NCBI RefSeq assembly: GCF_014652415.1
Contig: NZ_BMYT01000001.1
Location: forward strand, 801,352-865,351
Direction: 5' to 3'
Length of the DNA stretch: 64,000 nt
Source: Affinundibacterium macrobrachii
GTDB lineage: Bacteria; Pseudomonadota; Gammaproteobacteria; Burkholderiales; Burkholderiaceae_D
A model generated the notes under the pieces. That model was not told where the DNA came from and did no database searches. It saw only the letters and a program-made list of their open reading frames with translations. The stretch's first letter is position 1. Every line of letters starts with the position of its first letter. A program made the translations under genes and the position numbers. This document shows positions 42,224-51,049 of the stretch, piece after piece.

Positions 42224-44089
42224 ATGTCATTAAATCTAAAAACAATTAGTCTTGCGATCAGCTTACTCTCTTTAACAGTTTGGGCACCTGTCCAAGCACA
42301 AACACAAACATTAAAAGATTCGGCACAAAAAGCCTTGATGACCAATCCTGAAATTCAGGCAAAGTGGCACAGCTTTCAAGCAACAAAATCGGGAAAAGAC
42401 GCTGCATTTGGTGCTTATCTTCCTAATGTAACATTGAGCGCGGATACAGGAAGAGATAATAGAGATAATCGTATAGGGAAATCAGAATTAAATCGTACCT
42501 CAACGGCGCTAAGCCTGAATCAAATGATTTATGACGGCTTTCTAACAAGTAATCAAGTAAAACAGCTTGATTATTTGAAGAGAGTTCGTTTTTTTGAACT
42601 GCAAGATGCTTCCGAGAATATCACTTTAGAAGTAGTCAGGGCTTACGCCGATGTTATCCGCTTTCGTAAACTGGTTCGTTTATCTGAAGACAACTATGTA
42701 AGACATAAAGCGGTGTTTGAACAAATTCAAGCAAAATCCAAGGCAGGTGTCAGCCGCAGAGTGGATCTTGAACAAATCTCTGGACGTTTAGCCTTAGCTG
42801 AAGCGAATTTAGTGACAGAGACCTCGAATCTACACGACGTTAGTGCGCGTTTTCAACGCTTAGTCGGCACGATGCCTGCTGCAGACTTAGAAAATCTAAA
42901 CAGCCTCACCGCTGGTGTACCCACAAATATTGTCGGTGCGCTAAATACGGCATTTACTAGCCACCCTGGCTTGATGGCGAGCATAGAAAACATCGCATCT
43001 GTCAATAGCGGCCTTCAATCTAGACGTTCGGCTTACCAACCTCGCCTAGATTTTAAAGCACGTGCAGAACGTGGCAACAATATTGATTTCGTTTCTGGAC
43101 GTACCAACAATAATTCTGCCGAATTTGTCATGTCATGGAATTTATTCAATGGCGGCAGTGATAAGGCAAGAATTCAAGAAGCAGCGGATCAATTAAATCT
43201 AGCCAAAGATCTCCGTGATAAAACTTGCCGCGATATTCGTCAAACTTTGGCGATCGCTTACAACGACACACGTAAGTTGACCGACCAGTTAAATTATTTA
43301 GATCAGCATCAATTATCGATAGAAAAAGCGCGTGACGCCTACCGTCAACAATTTGACATTGGACAGCGCTCGTTACTAGATTTATTAGATACTGAAAACG
43401 AACTGTTTCAAGCAAAACGTACCTTCTCTAATGCCGAGGTCGATTTATTCCTCGCCTATGCACGAACACATGCTGGCATGGGTAAGCTCCACTCTGCACT
43501 GGGTCTCGCCCGCCGAGACGATGGCAGTGATACCTTGAAAAATCTCGATACCAATACGAATGTGGGTGCAGCCAATTGCCCAATTGAAGCTCCTGAAGTC
43601 TACGTTGCGAACAAAGCACAATTAGACAAACGCGCTTTGGAAAGTCTAGGAAGCTTAGAACCTATCAAAGCACCTGCAACTCCCGTAGCAGAAGCTACTG
43701 TTCCAGCAACAAAATTAGAAGTGCCGCAAGATACAGTTGCTGCAGCAAGAAGCAATGTATTAAATGCATTGAAAGGATGGCGCGAAGCTTGGGTTAATAT
43801 GAATCCAGATGCTTACTTCAGCTTCTACTCGACCAAATACACATCTAGAGAATCTTGGAAAGCAGCTCGTCGCGCTCGTTTATTGAATGCGCAAAAAATC
43901 AGCTTGGATTTGTCTGACATCAAATTTACGATGCAAGATATCAAGCATGCGACAACAATTTTCCAACAAGATTACCGTTCGAGCAGTTATCAAGATACTT
44001 TACAGAAAACACTGTACTGGGAAGAAGTGAATGGAAAATGGCAAATCGTGAACGAGATTGTGTCTGGCCCTCAGGCAAAACAATGGTAA
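42224..44089 (+). CDS. TolC-family outer-membrane efflux/secretion protein with C-terminal Cds6/NTF2-like domain
   Basis: The outer-membrane channel of a type I secretion or efflux system, probably the LapE partner of the adjacent LapG and LapD. Signal peptide at residues 1-25 (ending PVQAQ); TolC repeats with alpha-helical hairpins over about 30-430 (RLVGTMPAADLENL, YRQQFDIGQRSLLDLLDTEN). A Pro/Ala/Val-rich linker follows, then an extra domain at about 505-620 (LKGWREAWVNMNPDAYFSFY, SWKAARRARLLNAQ, LYWEEVNGKWQIVNE) of the NTF2-like type found at the C-terminus of Cds6-like proteins. That makes it 621 residues against roughly 450-490 for ordinary TolC. A strong terminator follows. Confidence 0.85.
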   Translation: MSLNLKTISLAISLLSLTVWAPVQAQTQTLKDSAQKALMTNPEIQAKWHSFQATKSGKDAAFGAYLPNVTLSADTGRDNRDNRIGKSELNRTSTALSLNQMIYDGFLTSNQVKQLDYLKRVRFFELQDASENITLEVVRAYADVIRFRKLVRLSEDNYVRHKAVFEQIQAKSKAGVSRRVDLEQISGRLALAEANLVTETSNLHDVSARFQRLVGTMPAADLENLNSLTAGVPTNIVGALNTAFTSHPGLMASIENIASVNSGLQSRRSAYQPRLDFKARAERGNNIDFVSGRTNNNSAEFVMSWNLFNGGSDKARIQEAADQLNLAKDLRDKTCRDIRQTLAIAYNDTRKLTDQLNYLDQHQLSIEKARDAYRQQFDIGQRSLLDLLDTENELFQAKRTFSNAEVDLFLAYARTHAGMGKLHSALGLARRDDGSDTLKNLDTNTNVGAANCPIEAPEVYVANKAQLDKRALESLGSLEPIKAPATPVAEATVPATKLEVPQDTVAAARSNVLNALKGWREAWVNMNPDAYFSFYSTKYTSRESWKAARRARLLNAQKISLDLSDIKFTMQDIKHATTIFQQDYRSSSYQDTLQKTLYWEEVNGKWQIVNEIVSGPQAKQW

Positions 44090-44110
44090 GCGAAGTGAAA
44101 TTTTGATCGA

Positions 44111-44147
44111 AAAAAAGCCCGCATAATTTTTTTGTGCGGGCTTTTTT
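44111..44147 (+). terminator. Rho-independent terminator after the TolC-family gene
   Basis: A perfect 13-bp stem, aaaaaagcccgca with tgcgggctttttt, with an 11-base loop and a run of Ts, 22 bp after the stop codon. Confidence 0.92.
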
Positions 44148-44426
44148 CTGAACGCTTGCTTTTAAAAAGCAAAAATGCGTTTGCTAACAGCACCTGAAGA
44201 AAATGCTCAACATTTTTAGCAGGACTGTGTAACAAGCACAAATGTTTCCTAAGAGAAGTATTTTTTCTTGTAAAATCAAAGTTACACTATGACTCATGTC
44301 AGTATCTTTGCAATCGAGATGTACGATATGTGCATGACAGTAAGCAAGTAAAAACTCGAATATCCCATTGGAAGTAAGCGCGGTCCGTCGGATTATCGTT
44401 CATTCATACTTCTAGGTGAAAGTAAA
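44148..44426. other. Intergenic region upstream of lapG, no gene seen
   Basis: About 280 bp between the TolC terminator and the lapG start. It contains a near-perfect tgcttttaaaaagca palindrome at its left end and A+T-rich stretches that could hold a promoter. No open reading frame or recognised riboswitch core was found. Confidence 0.4.
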
Positions 44427-45125
44427 TTGGCCCCTGCTTTTCGTACACTTCGTGCGTTTCCTATTCGCTCTAAGCTGATCACGATTAGTTTTGTGATCGC
44501 TGCGAGCATGTTGTCGTTGACATCTCACGGCATCAACTGGGATCGCTTACGCACGAATATTCGCGCATTGAGTGGTGAAGAACAAATCTTCAACGACTGG
44601 TCGAATCTTATTTTAAGCAGTACAGAAAACACGACAGAGCTAAAACTTCAAAAGGTAAATAATTTCTTTAATCGACGATTAATTTATACCGAAGATATTG
44701 AGCTTTGGGGGCAATCAGACTATTGGGCGACGCCACTTGAGAGTCTCAGCAAGAAAAAAGCTGATTGTGAAGATTATGTGATCGCAAAATATTTTAGTTT
44801 AAGAAACTTAAATATTCCCGACGCACAATTGCGTTTAGTCTATGTTAAAGCACGTATTGGTGGCCCCAACAGCAGTGTTACCCAAGCGCACATGGTACTA
44901 GCCTACTACCCTTCTAGCGATGCAGATCCTTTAATTCTAGACAATCTCATTTCAGAAATTAGACCAGCATCAAGACGCAATGATTTGTCACCCATTTTTA
45001 GTTTTAATGGACAAGGTATTTTTGCAGGAGCAGCTGCCAACGCGACACTGGGCCCAGGTGGAACAGGTCGGCTCTCACGCTGGCAACAATTGCTAGAACG
45101 TGCAAAAAAAGAAGGATTTGAATAA
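44427..45125 (+). CDS. lapG: LapG-like transglutaminase-type periplasmic cysteine protease (BTLCP)
   Basis: Predicted to clip the N-terminus of a giant surface adhesin, releasing it and dispersing biofilm; controlled by LapD. The 232-residue protein has an N-terminal membrane or signal segment (LITISFVIAASMLSLTSHG) and the catalytic triad of the family: C114 (KKADCEDYVIAKY), H155 (QAHMVLAY) and D172 (LILDNLIS). An acidic EDIELWGQSDYWATPLE stretch fits the calcium-binding site. The start is TTG at 44427, supported by AGGTGA seven bases upstream. lapD follows 140 bp downstream. No adhesin gene is in the window. Confidence 0.88.
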   Translation: MAPAFRTLRAFPIRSKLITISFVIAASMLSLTSHGINWDRLRTNIRALSGEEQIFNDWSNLILSSTENTTELKLQKVNNFFNRRLIYTEDIELWGQSDYWATPLESLSKKKADCEDYVIAKYFSLRNLNIPDAQLRLVYVKARIGGPNSSVTQAHMVLAYYPSSDADPLILDNLISEIRPASRRNDLSPIFSFNGQGIFAGAAANATLGPGGTGRLSRWQQLLERAKKEGFE

Positions 45126-45201
45126 TGAAGCCAATCACCAAGCAAATAACGAAGCAAATAACGAAGCCAGTAATGAGACAAAGAATAAAACTAACTCAGT
45201 A
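45124..45201 (+). other. Tandem 12-bp repeat and possible 25-codon ORF between lapG and lapD
   Basis: Three consecutive 12-base units (ccaatcaccaag, caaataacgaag, caaataacgaag) and a degenerate fourth. They are in frame with an ATG that overlaps the lapG stop codon (taATG), giving a 25-residue ITKQ-repeat peptide. No ribosome binding site independent of lapG is apparent. Probably a local replication-slippage repeat; translation is uncertain. Confidence 0.35.
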
Positions 45202-45265
45202 ATTAATATCAAAATCAGTCAGAGTAAAACTTTTTAGAAATCACCAAATAAACAAAGGAATCACC

Positions 45266-47185
45266 ATGTCGATGTACCGCCAACTTTGGTTTGCTATCAT
45301 CCTCAGCACTTTAATTGCGTTAGTAGGTAGTTTATTCGCATCGACGATGAGTTCGCGCGCCTACTTAAATGAACAATTAAGAATGAAGAACTCTGACAAC
45401 GCGACCGTGCTTGCGCTCTCATTAAGTCAAAAAAATATTGATCCAGTTGAGCTTGAGTTGATCATTACTTCGCTTTTCGATAATGGCCACTACGCTTCGG
45501 TCAGAATGTTCGATCCCAATGGCAAAATCTTAGTCGAACGTCTTGCCCCTGATGAGCAATCCAATGTGCCATCGTGGTTCAAACAGTGGTTTCCTATTCA
45601 ATCAATTCCTGGTCAGGCACAAATTTCAAATGGCTGGAAACAGCTCGGCTCGATTCACCTTGTTAGTCGCAGTGGCGGAGCTTACGAGACTTTGTGGAAC
45701 TCAGTGAAGGACATGTTCGTCACACTATCAATCTCTGGCTTGATCGCCTGCTATCTCGGCGCTTTAATATTACGTCGCATCAAGCAACCACTAAAACAGG
45801 TCATTGATCAAGCTAAAGGCATGACCGAACGCCGCTTCATTATTACACCGGAATCCAGCGTGCCTGAGCTGAAACAATTGTCCAGCGCAATGAACTCAAC
45901 CGTGACGCTACTCAAATCCATGTTCGCCGAAGAAGCGGAACGTTTAGAAGCGATGAGAATACGCGCCAATTCGGATGCGACTACCGGCCTGGCCAATCGA
46001 GCGCATTTTATTAGCCAATTACAAGCTAGCGTCGAGGAAGAAAATGCGCCATCTGGTAGCTTGATCTTAATTCGTTTAGCCGGCCTTGCCGCAGTCAATA
46101 AAACGCTTGGTCGCAATAAAACTGATGAGCTACTCAAGCAAATAGGACAACTCTTATTAGCGCACCAAGCTAAACTACCTGACGGTTTTGCCGCTCGCCT
46201 CAACGGCACTGATTTTGCACTGCTATTTAGGCAAAAAGAAGCCCGTCCTATCAGTCAAAATCTACTGAGCGAAATTCGTCAAATTTTCGCAGCAGTTGCT
46301 GACGATTTTATGGTTTCGATTGGCTTTGGTGATTACGAATATGGAATTAGTTCGAGTGGTTTGCTGGCGCAAGTCGATGCGGCATTAGCCAGTGCAGAGG
46401 CAAGTGGAATCAGCGACATTCATCAATCTGCACCGCTCAATATCGAACATGCTCCGCGTAGTGCAGAGGAATGGTCGAAATTAATTCTACGTGCGATTGA
46501 ACAAAATTGGGTAAAGTTAGCCTACTTCCCTGTCACTAAATCAGACGGCGAATTAGTACACAAGGAATCAGCCCTACGTTTAATGTTTGGTGGTGAGTGG
46601 TTCCCTGCTGCGCGCTTTCTCCCCATCGCAGAACGCTTAGGGCTCACCGAAAAATTAGATTTAATCGCAATTAAACTTGCATTAGATGAGCTCAGCAAAA
46701 CAAACTCGTCGGTCGATATAGCAGTCAATCTCTCAGCACAGTCGATACAAGGTGGCGAATTTAGAAGCAAACTCAAAGCCATCTTACAAAGCAAACCAGG
46801 CGCTGCAAAACACCTGTGGTTGGAGATACCAGAAAGTGGCGTCTTTGCGAATATTGATGCATTCCGCATGTTCCATACCGATATTGCCCCAACTGGTTGC
46901 AAACTTGGTTTAGAACATTTTGGACGCCAATTCGATAAGATTAATTTGCTGCACGATCTCAAACTAAGCTACGTCAAGATTGATGGCGGCTTCGTTCGAA
47001 ACATTGAAGAAAATGAGGGCAATCAGGCATTTATCAAAGGCGTTTGCACCATCGTACATCGACTGGCACTCCTGAGTTTTGCAGAAAGTGTAACGAGCAA
47101 TGCGGAATTTATCAGCCTGCAACAACTCGGCCTAGATGGTGCTACAGGTCCCGAAGTTGGACGACTGTTTCCGCTAAAAGATTAA
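45266..47185 (+). CDS. lapD: LapD-like inside-out c-di-GMP receptor with degenerate GGDEF and EAL domains
   Basis: Binds c-di-GMP in the cytoplasm and sequesters LapG in the periplasm, keeping the adhesin on the cell surface. The 639-residue protein has TM1 (residues about 6-27), a periplasmic LapD/MoxY-type domain (to about 150), TM2 and HAMP (about 150-225), GGDEF (about 236-385) and EAL (about 395-635). The GGDEF motif reads NGTDF; the EAL motif reads ESALRL and LDDFGTGYS-type residues are LEHFGRQFD, so neither should be catalytic, as in P. fluorescens LapD. The start has AAGGA six bases upstream. Confidence 0.9.
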   Translation: MSMYRQLWFAIILSTLIALVGSLFASTMSSRAYLNEQLRMKNSDNATVLALSLSQKNIDPVELELIITSLFDNGHYASVRMFDPNGKILVERLAPDEQSNVPSWFKQWFPIQSIPGQAQISNGWKQLGSIHLVSRSGGAYETLWNSVKDMFVTLSISGLIACYLGALILRRIKQPLKQVIDQAKGMTERRFIITPESSVPELKQLSSAMNSTVTLLKSMFAEEAERLEAMRIRANSDATTGLANRAHFISQLQASVEEENAPSGSLILIRLAGLAAVNKTLGRNKTDELLKQIGQLLLAHQAKLPDGFAARLNGTDFALLFRQKEARPISQNLLSEIRQIFAAVADDFMVSIGFGDYEYGISSSGLLAQVDAALASAEASGISDIHQSAPLNIEHAPRSAEEWSKLILRAIEQNWVKLAYFPVTKSDGELVHKESALRLMFGGEWFPAARFLPIAERLGLTEKLDLIAIKLALDELSKTNSSVDIAVNLSAQSIQGGEFRSKLKAILQSKPGAAKHLWLEIPESGVFANIDAFRMFHTDIAPTGCKLGLEHFGRQFDKINLLHDLKLSYVKIDGGFVRNIEENEGNQAFIKGVCTIVHRLALLSFAESVTSNAEFISLQQLGLDGATGPEVGRLFPLKD

Positions 47186-47207
47186 CAAATATTTTGTTGA
47201 ACAAACA

Positions 47208-47239
47208 CATCACTCGATATTTAAACTCATCGAGTGATG
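47208..47239. terminator. Hairpin between lapD and the convergent three-repeat gene, possible terminator
   Basis: catcactcgat (47208-47218) pairs perfectly with atcgagtgatg (47229-47239). A second, overlapping stem is possible with atgcaaaa / ttttgcat. T-runs are short, so termination strength is uncertain; it lies between two convergent stop codons. Confidence 0.55.
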
Positions 47240-47265
47240 CAAAATGCATGTTCCGTTTTGCATGA

Positions 47266-48297
47266 TTATGGCAAACGCAACCAAGCACGCTCTTGCACTC
47301 GAACTGATTGTGAGCGACCACCGTTGACTGAGTAAGTAAGCCAAAGTGTTTTTACGATGCCAGGAGCTGGATCGATCTGTCCTACTGTATCATTTTCAAC
47401 GCGCATTTCTAATCGACCATCACGAGTGAGCAGGCGTAGTGCTGCAGTCACATCAACTTTGTATGACTCTGTTCCATATTGCGCGCTAATAATCGTCAAC
47501 TGCGTGTTCGCTTGACGATCTGAGTTGCGTATCGATGTACGGTTTTCTCTACGTTCATCTTGCATTGAAAAATCATCGTTCCATCTAGACCCTTCATTAC
47601 GACTTCCCCAATTTCCTCGCGACCAGCCCTTAAATAAACTGCCGTCGACCACGCTACGCTCGCGATACTCAAAAGTACGCATTTCTCCACGAGAACCACG
47701 TGTGTAAATCTTCAATGATTTGATACGATTTGGATGAGGATCAATGCCGAATGTGCGGTTACCCATACGGAATTGGCGATCACTACGCGCCAACTCTCGC
47801 AAACGATCAGTAACGTCAACATGACTCTCGGCAGTCCCATAACGCGCATTTAAGATCAGGTATTCACCATCGTCGGAAGCATAGTTACGACCATAATCTG
47901 AGCCGCCACGATGATCCCAACGGCCATGATAATCACCTTCCCGCCCCCAGTTTCCGCCGCGCCAACCGCGAAACATATTACCATCGACGACACTACCTTC
48001 ACGATATTCGAACACCCGCACTTCACCACGCTGGTCTTTCGCATAGATACGTAATGTCTTTATGCGATTTGGATGTGGGTCAATACCGAAACTATGGTTC
48101 CCCATCCGAAAAGTGACATCACGTCGCGCTAAGTCTTTTAAGGTTTGGGTGACATCGACATTACTTTCTGCGGTGCCATATCGCGCTTGCAAAATTTGAT
48201 AAGCACCGTCATCTCGCTGAGCGAAAGCGACACTACTTAAGCCCAACAAAAAGAACAATATCAAACAAATATTACGACTGGTGCTGTGCAAGTTCAT
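47266..48297 (-). CDS. Secreted protein with three tandem DUF3395-like repeats
   Basis: Function unknown. The 343-residue protein has a signal peptide (CLILFFLLGLSSVAFA) and three copies of one domain: residues about 32-110, 145-225 and 262-340. Each has the pattern (A)xYGT...VDVT...L...(R), then G-IDP-P-x-IVK/RIK-x-L. The first two are close duplicates (ARYGTAES, FGIDPHPNRIK, SVVDGxxFxGW), while the third is more diverged and ends the protein. The linkers are Gly/Arg/Trp/Asp-rich. The pattern resembles DUF3395, a small beta-rich domain. The ATG at 48297 is preferred over a TTG at 48312. Neighbours (lapD, dgkA) give no firm clue. Confidence 0.72.
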   Translation of the reverse strand: MNLHSTSRNICLILFFLLGLSSVAFAQRDDGAYQILQARYGTAESNVDVTQTLKDLARRDVTFRMGNHSFGIDPHPNRIKTLRIYAKDQRGEVRVFEYREGSVVDGNMFRGWRGGNWGREGDYHGRWDHRGGSDYGRNYASDDGEYLILNARYGTAESHVDVTDRLRELARSDRQFRMGNRTFGIDPHPNRIKSLKIYTRGSRGEMRTFEYRERSVVDGSLFKGWSRGNWGSRNEGSRWNDDFSMQDERRENRTSIRNSDRQANTQLTIISAQYGTESYKVDVTAALRLLTRDGRLEMRVENDTVGQIDPAPGIVKTLWLTYSVNGGRSQSVRVQERAWLRLP

Positions 48298-48379
48298 TTT
48301 TATGCTCGTCAAAGAATTCGAATAATTCGATAACGGGCTTGTTCAAAGTTTGGTGCACCGCCTGCAAATAAAATTTGTT

Positions 48380-48853
48380 TTAGTAATAAAAACGATCAAC
48401 CAGAATGACCGCCCACGTCGCCACCGCAAGCAGAAAAGTCAACAACACGGCAGCACTTCCAAAGTCCTTCGCATTCTTGGAAAGTGCATGGCGCTCCAAC
48501 GAAACTCGATCTACCACCGCTTCAATCGCTGAGTTTAATAATTCGACGATTAACATTAAGACCAAGACTGCAATCATCAATAATTTTTCAAATGCTGAAA
48601 CTGGCAACAATAGCGCGATGATAGAACCAATCACGACTAGGATTAATTCTTGACGAAAAGCATGCTCTTGCCGCCAAGCTGCTTGCAGACCATCTAAAGA
48701 ATAAAAGAAGGCAGAAAAAATTCGTTTTAATCCACTCTTGCTTTTAAACTCACTGATTGCTTGTGGTGTCGTTTGTGTCGCTTTCATTACATTTTGTGGA
48801 GGTATCTCCGTTTGCTTTTCTGGAGCTTCGGGTTGTTGCGACGATGTACTCAT
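48380..48853 (-). CDS. dgkA: Diacylglycerol kinase
   Basis: Integral-membrane kinase returning diacylglycerol to phosphatidic acid. The C-terminal 120 residues match DgkA (AWRQEHAFRQELILVVIGSI; VELLNSAIEAVVDRVSLE; HALSKNAKDFGSAAVL), with three transmembrane helices and the conserved active-site glutamates. A hydrophilic 35-residue leader (MSTSSQQPEAPEKQTEIPPQ and on) makes it 157 residues instead of the usual 120 or so. An internal ATG (MKATQ) would shorten it. It stands between the three-repeat gene and a divergent histidine kinase. Confidence 0.92.
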   Translation of the reverse strand: MSTSSQQPEAPEKQTEIPPQNVMKATQTTPQAISEFKSKSGLKRIFSAFFYSLDGLQAAWRQEHAFRQELILVVIGSIIALLLPVSAFEKLLMIAVLVLMLIVELLNSAIEAVVDRVSLERHALSKNAKDFGSAAVLLTFLLAVATWAVILVDRFYY

Positions 48854-49062
48854 GCGAGATCCTTAATCTTATGAAGCACTATTATTTGAGGAGTTAAAGG
48901 ATTCTAACAGTTGCGTATGACATTATGAATAATCAAGACTCAACGCATCTAGCAAATAGATACGACCACTTGCCTTGAAAACCCACAGATTAATTTCATT
49001 TCTCGGCATTTTCATCTAAGCTTATTTGATCTTCAAGCACGCACGCCTACAAGGACAATCGC

Positions 49063-51000
49063 ATGGAACACCGCCTGCAACGATTAGAAGCAGTACAAGC
49101 AATGGTTCTAGAAATTGGGAAAATTTCTGCTAATACAAGCGAGCTACGTGAGTTTTTGCATGCGATTCATGTTGCACTTAGTAGGATCATGTATGCAAAG
49201 AATTTTTACATCGCACTTTACAATCCTGATGATGAGTCAATTCAATTTGCTTATTTTCTAGATGAGGTCGATCCACCACCAGATCCCAACAAGCGATTTA
49301 AGCTTGAAGCGCCCGGCTCATCTCTAACCAAATGGGTGATCGTCAATCAAAAGCCCTTGACCGCTGGCAGCGCGGAAATGACGCGCATTACAGCGGAAGA
49401 AGTCAATACAATTACCGGTGCACCTTCAGAGCATTGGATGGGCTATCCCTTAATCGACCATCACAAGCGCACATTGGGTGCAATGGTCGTACAAAGCTAT
49501 GACAAGAACGCACTGTATTCTGAAGAAGATCAAGCTTTATTTGAACTAATTGCCCTACATATTTCCAACGCTTTAGAAGCCTTTCAAAGTGTCGACAAAC
49601 TTGAACGAGCAGTACAAGAAAGAACCGCACTCCTCGCCCACGAAATTGCTGAGCGGCGTCGTTCAGAAAAAATTCAAAGCGCACTGTACGCAATCGCTGA
49701 GCTTTCTTTTTCGACCGAAGATGCAAGCTACTTGTATCGCCGATTACATCACATCGTCGAAAACTTAATTGTTGCAAAAAATTTTGCAGTAGCGCTTTAT
49801 CACGATGATACGGAAGAAATCAGTATTCAATATTTCGTCGACGAAAAAGACCCTATTCCTAGCCATTGTCGTTTCCCACTTGGCATGGGAATGACATCTT
49901 TTGTCGTGCATACCGGCAAAGCACAATTGATCGATCGCTTACGCCTACAGCAACTCATTCAAAATCAAGAAATCAAACAAGTATTAGGTGGACAAGATAT
50001 TGAGAGTTGGATCGGGGTGCCAATTCTAATTAAAGAAAAAATTTATGGCGTCATCATTGTGCAAAGCTATGATCTCAATGTGACTTACGGTGTTCAAGAT
50101 TTAGAGCTATTAACTTTCGTCGCTAGCCACATCGCGGTAGCAATTGCGCGCATGAATGCCGACCGTGACTTACGCCAAGCTAAAGCCAATTTAGAACAAC
50201 AGAATAATGCCCTCAACGATGCATTACTCGCTTTAAAAGAGGCGCAATCAGAATTAGTCCGGCAAGAAAAACTCGCTTCTTTAGGTAGTTTGGTTGCAGG
50301 TGTGGCGCATGAAATTAATACGCCACTGGGAATCTGCGTTACCGCCACCAGTCATCTAATCGAAGAAGTAAGATTAACCCGTAAAGATATTCTTGCAGAT
50401 CAATTCGATACTTCACAACGCGAACAGTTTCTCGACGTTCTGGATCAAAGCCTGCGCATCCTCAATACCAATACAAAACGGGCGGCTTCATTAGTAAAAA
50501 GCTTTAAGCAAGTCGCCGTAGATCAAACCTCCAATGACCGACGTAGATTTCAATTACTTCCTTACTTAAATGAAACCCTCGTGTCACTTCAGCCTAAGTT
50601 AAAAGGCCGACAAATTTCGATTCAAATCGATTGCCCAGAAGGCCTAGTAATCGACAACTATCCAGGTGCAATTTCACAAATCCTGACCAATTTCGTCATG
50701 AATTCATTACATCATGGATTCGAAAATTTAAATCAAGGTGAAATCCAAATCAAATTTGAAGTGGATGGGGATTATCTGAAATTTCTATATGCCGACAATG
50801 GTCATGGCATGAATGAAGAAGCACTAGGAAAATTATTTGACCCTTTTTACACCACCAAACGCGGCCAAGGTGGCAGTGGTCTCGGCACGCATATCGTCTA
50901 CAACTTGGTGACAGGTCTATTACGTGGAACGATCAAAGCAAGTTCTATACAAGGTCAAGGTCTTCGCTATGCGCTGCGCTTCCCTATCAATCTTAGCTAG
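49063..51000 (+). CDS. Double-GAF sensor histidine kinase
   Basis: A cytosolic two-component sensor, 645 residues, with no transmembrane helix. Two GAF domains (about 20-180 and 210-360) share the pattern KNFYIALYNPDDESIQFAYF / KNFAVALYHDDTEEISIQYF and EHWMGYPL / ESWIGVPI, so they arose by duplication. A coiled coil precedes the HisKA box (LVAGVAHEINTPLGI, H416) and a HATPase_c domain (NFVMNSLHHGF; DNGHGM; GGSGLGTHIVYNLV). AAGGA lies seven bases before the start. It converges on the HD-GYP response regulator, its most likely partner. The ligand sensed is unknown. Confidence 0.88.
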   Translation: MEHRLQRLEAVQAMVLEIGKISANTSELREFLHAIHVALSRIMYAKNFYIALYNPDDESIQFAYFLDEVDPPPDPNKRFKLEAPGSSLTKWVIVNQKPLTAGSAEMTRITAEEVNTITGAPSEHWMGYPLIDHHKRTLGAMVVQSYDKNALYSEEDQALFELIALHISNALEAFQSVDKLERAVQERTALLAHEIAERRRSEKIQSALYAIAELSFSTEDASYLYRRLHHIVENLIVAKNFAVALYHDDTEEISIQYFVDEKDPIPSHCRFPLGMGMTSFVVHTGKAQLIDRLRLQQLIQNQEIKQVLGGQDIESWIGVPILIKEKIYGVIIVQSYDLNVTYGVQDLELLTFVASHIAVAIARMNADRDLRQAKANLEQQNNALNDALLALKEAQSELVRQEKLASLGSLVAGVAHEINTPLGICVTATSHLIEEVRLTRKDILADQFDTSQREQFLDVLDQSLRILNTNTKRAASLVKSFKQVAVDQTSNDRRRFQLLPYLNETLVSLQPKLKGRQISIQIDCPEGLVIDNYPGAISQILTNFVMNSLHHGFENLNQGEIQIKFEVDGDYLKFLYADNGHGMNEEALGKLFDPFYTTKRGQGGSGLGTHIVYNLVTGLLRGTIKASSIQGQGLRYALRFPINLS

Positions 51001-51049
51001 ATAAATTCGACGAAGTTACTACCACAATCGAATCCAAATCGACTATACA

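Noticed and set aside
44148-44426. c-di-GMP riboswitch ahead of lapG
   Set aside because: The region lies before c-di-GMP-related genes, but no GEMM-type core motif was recognised.
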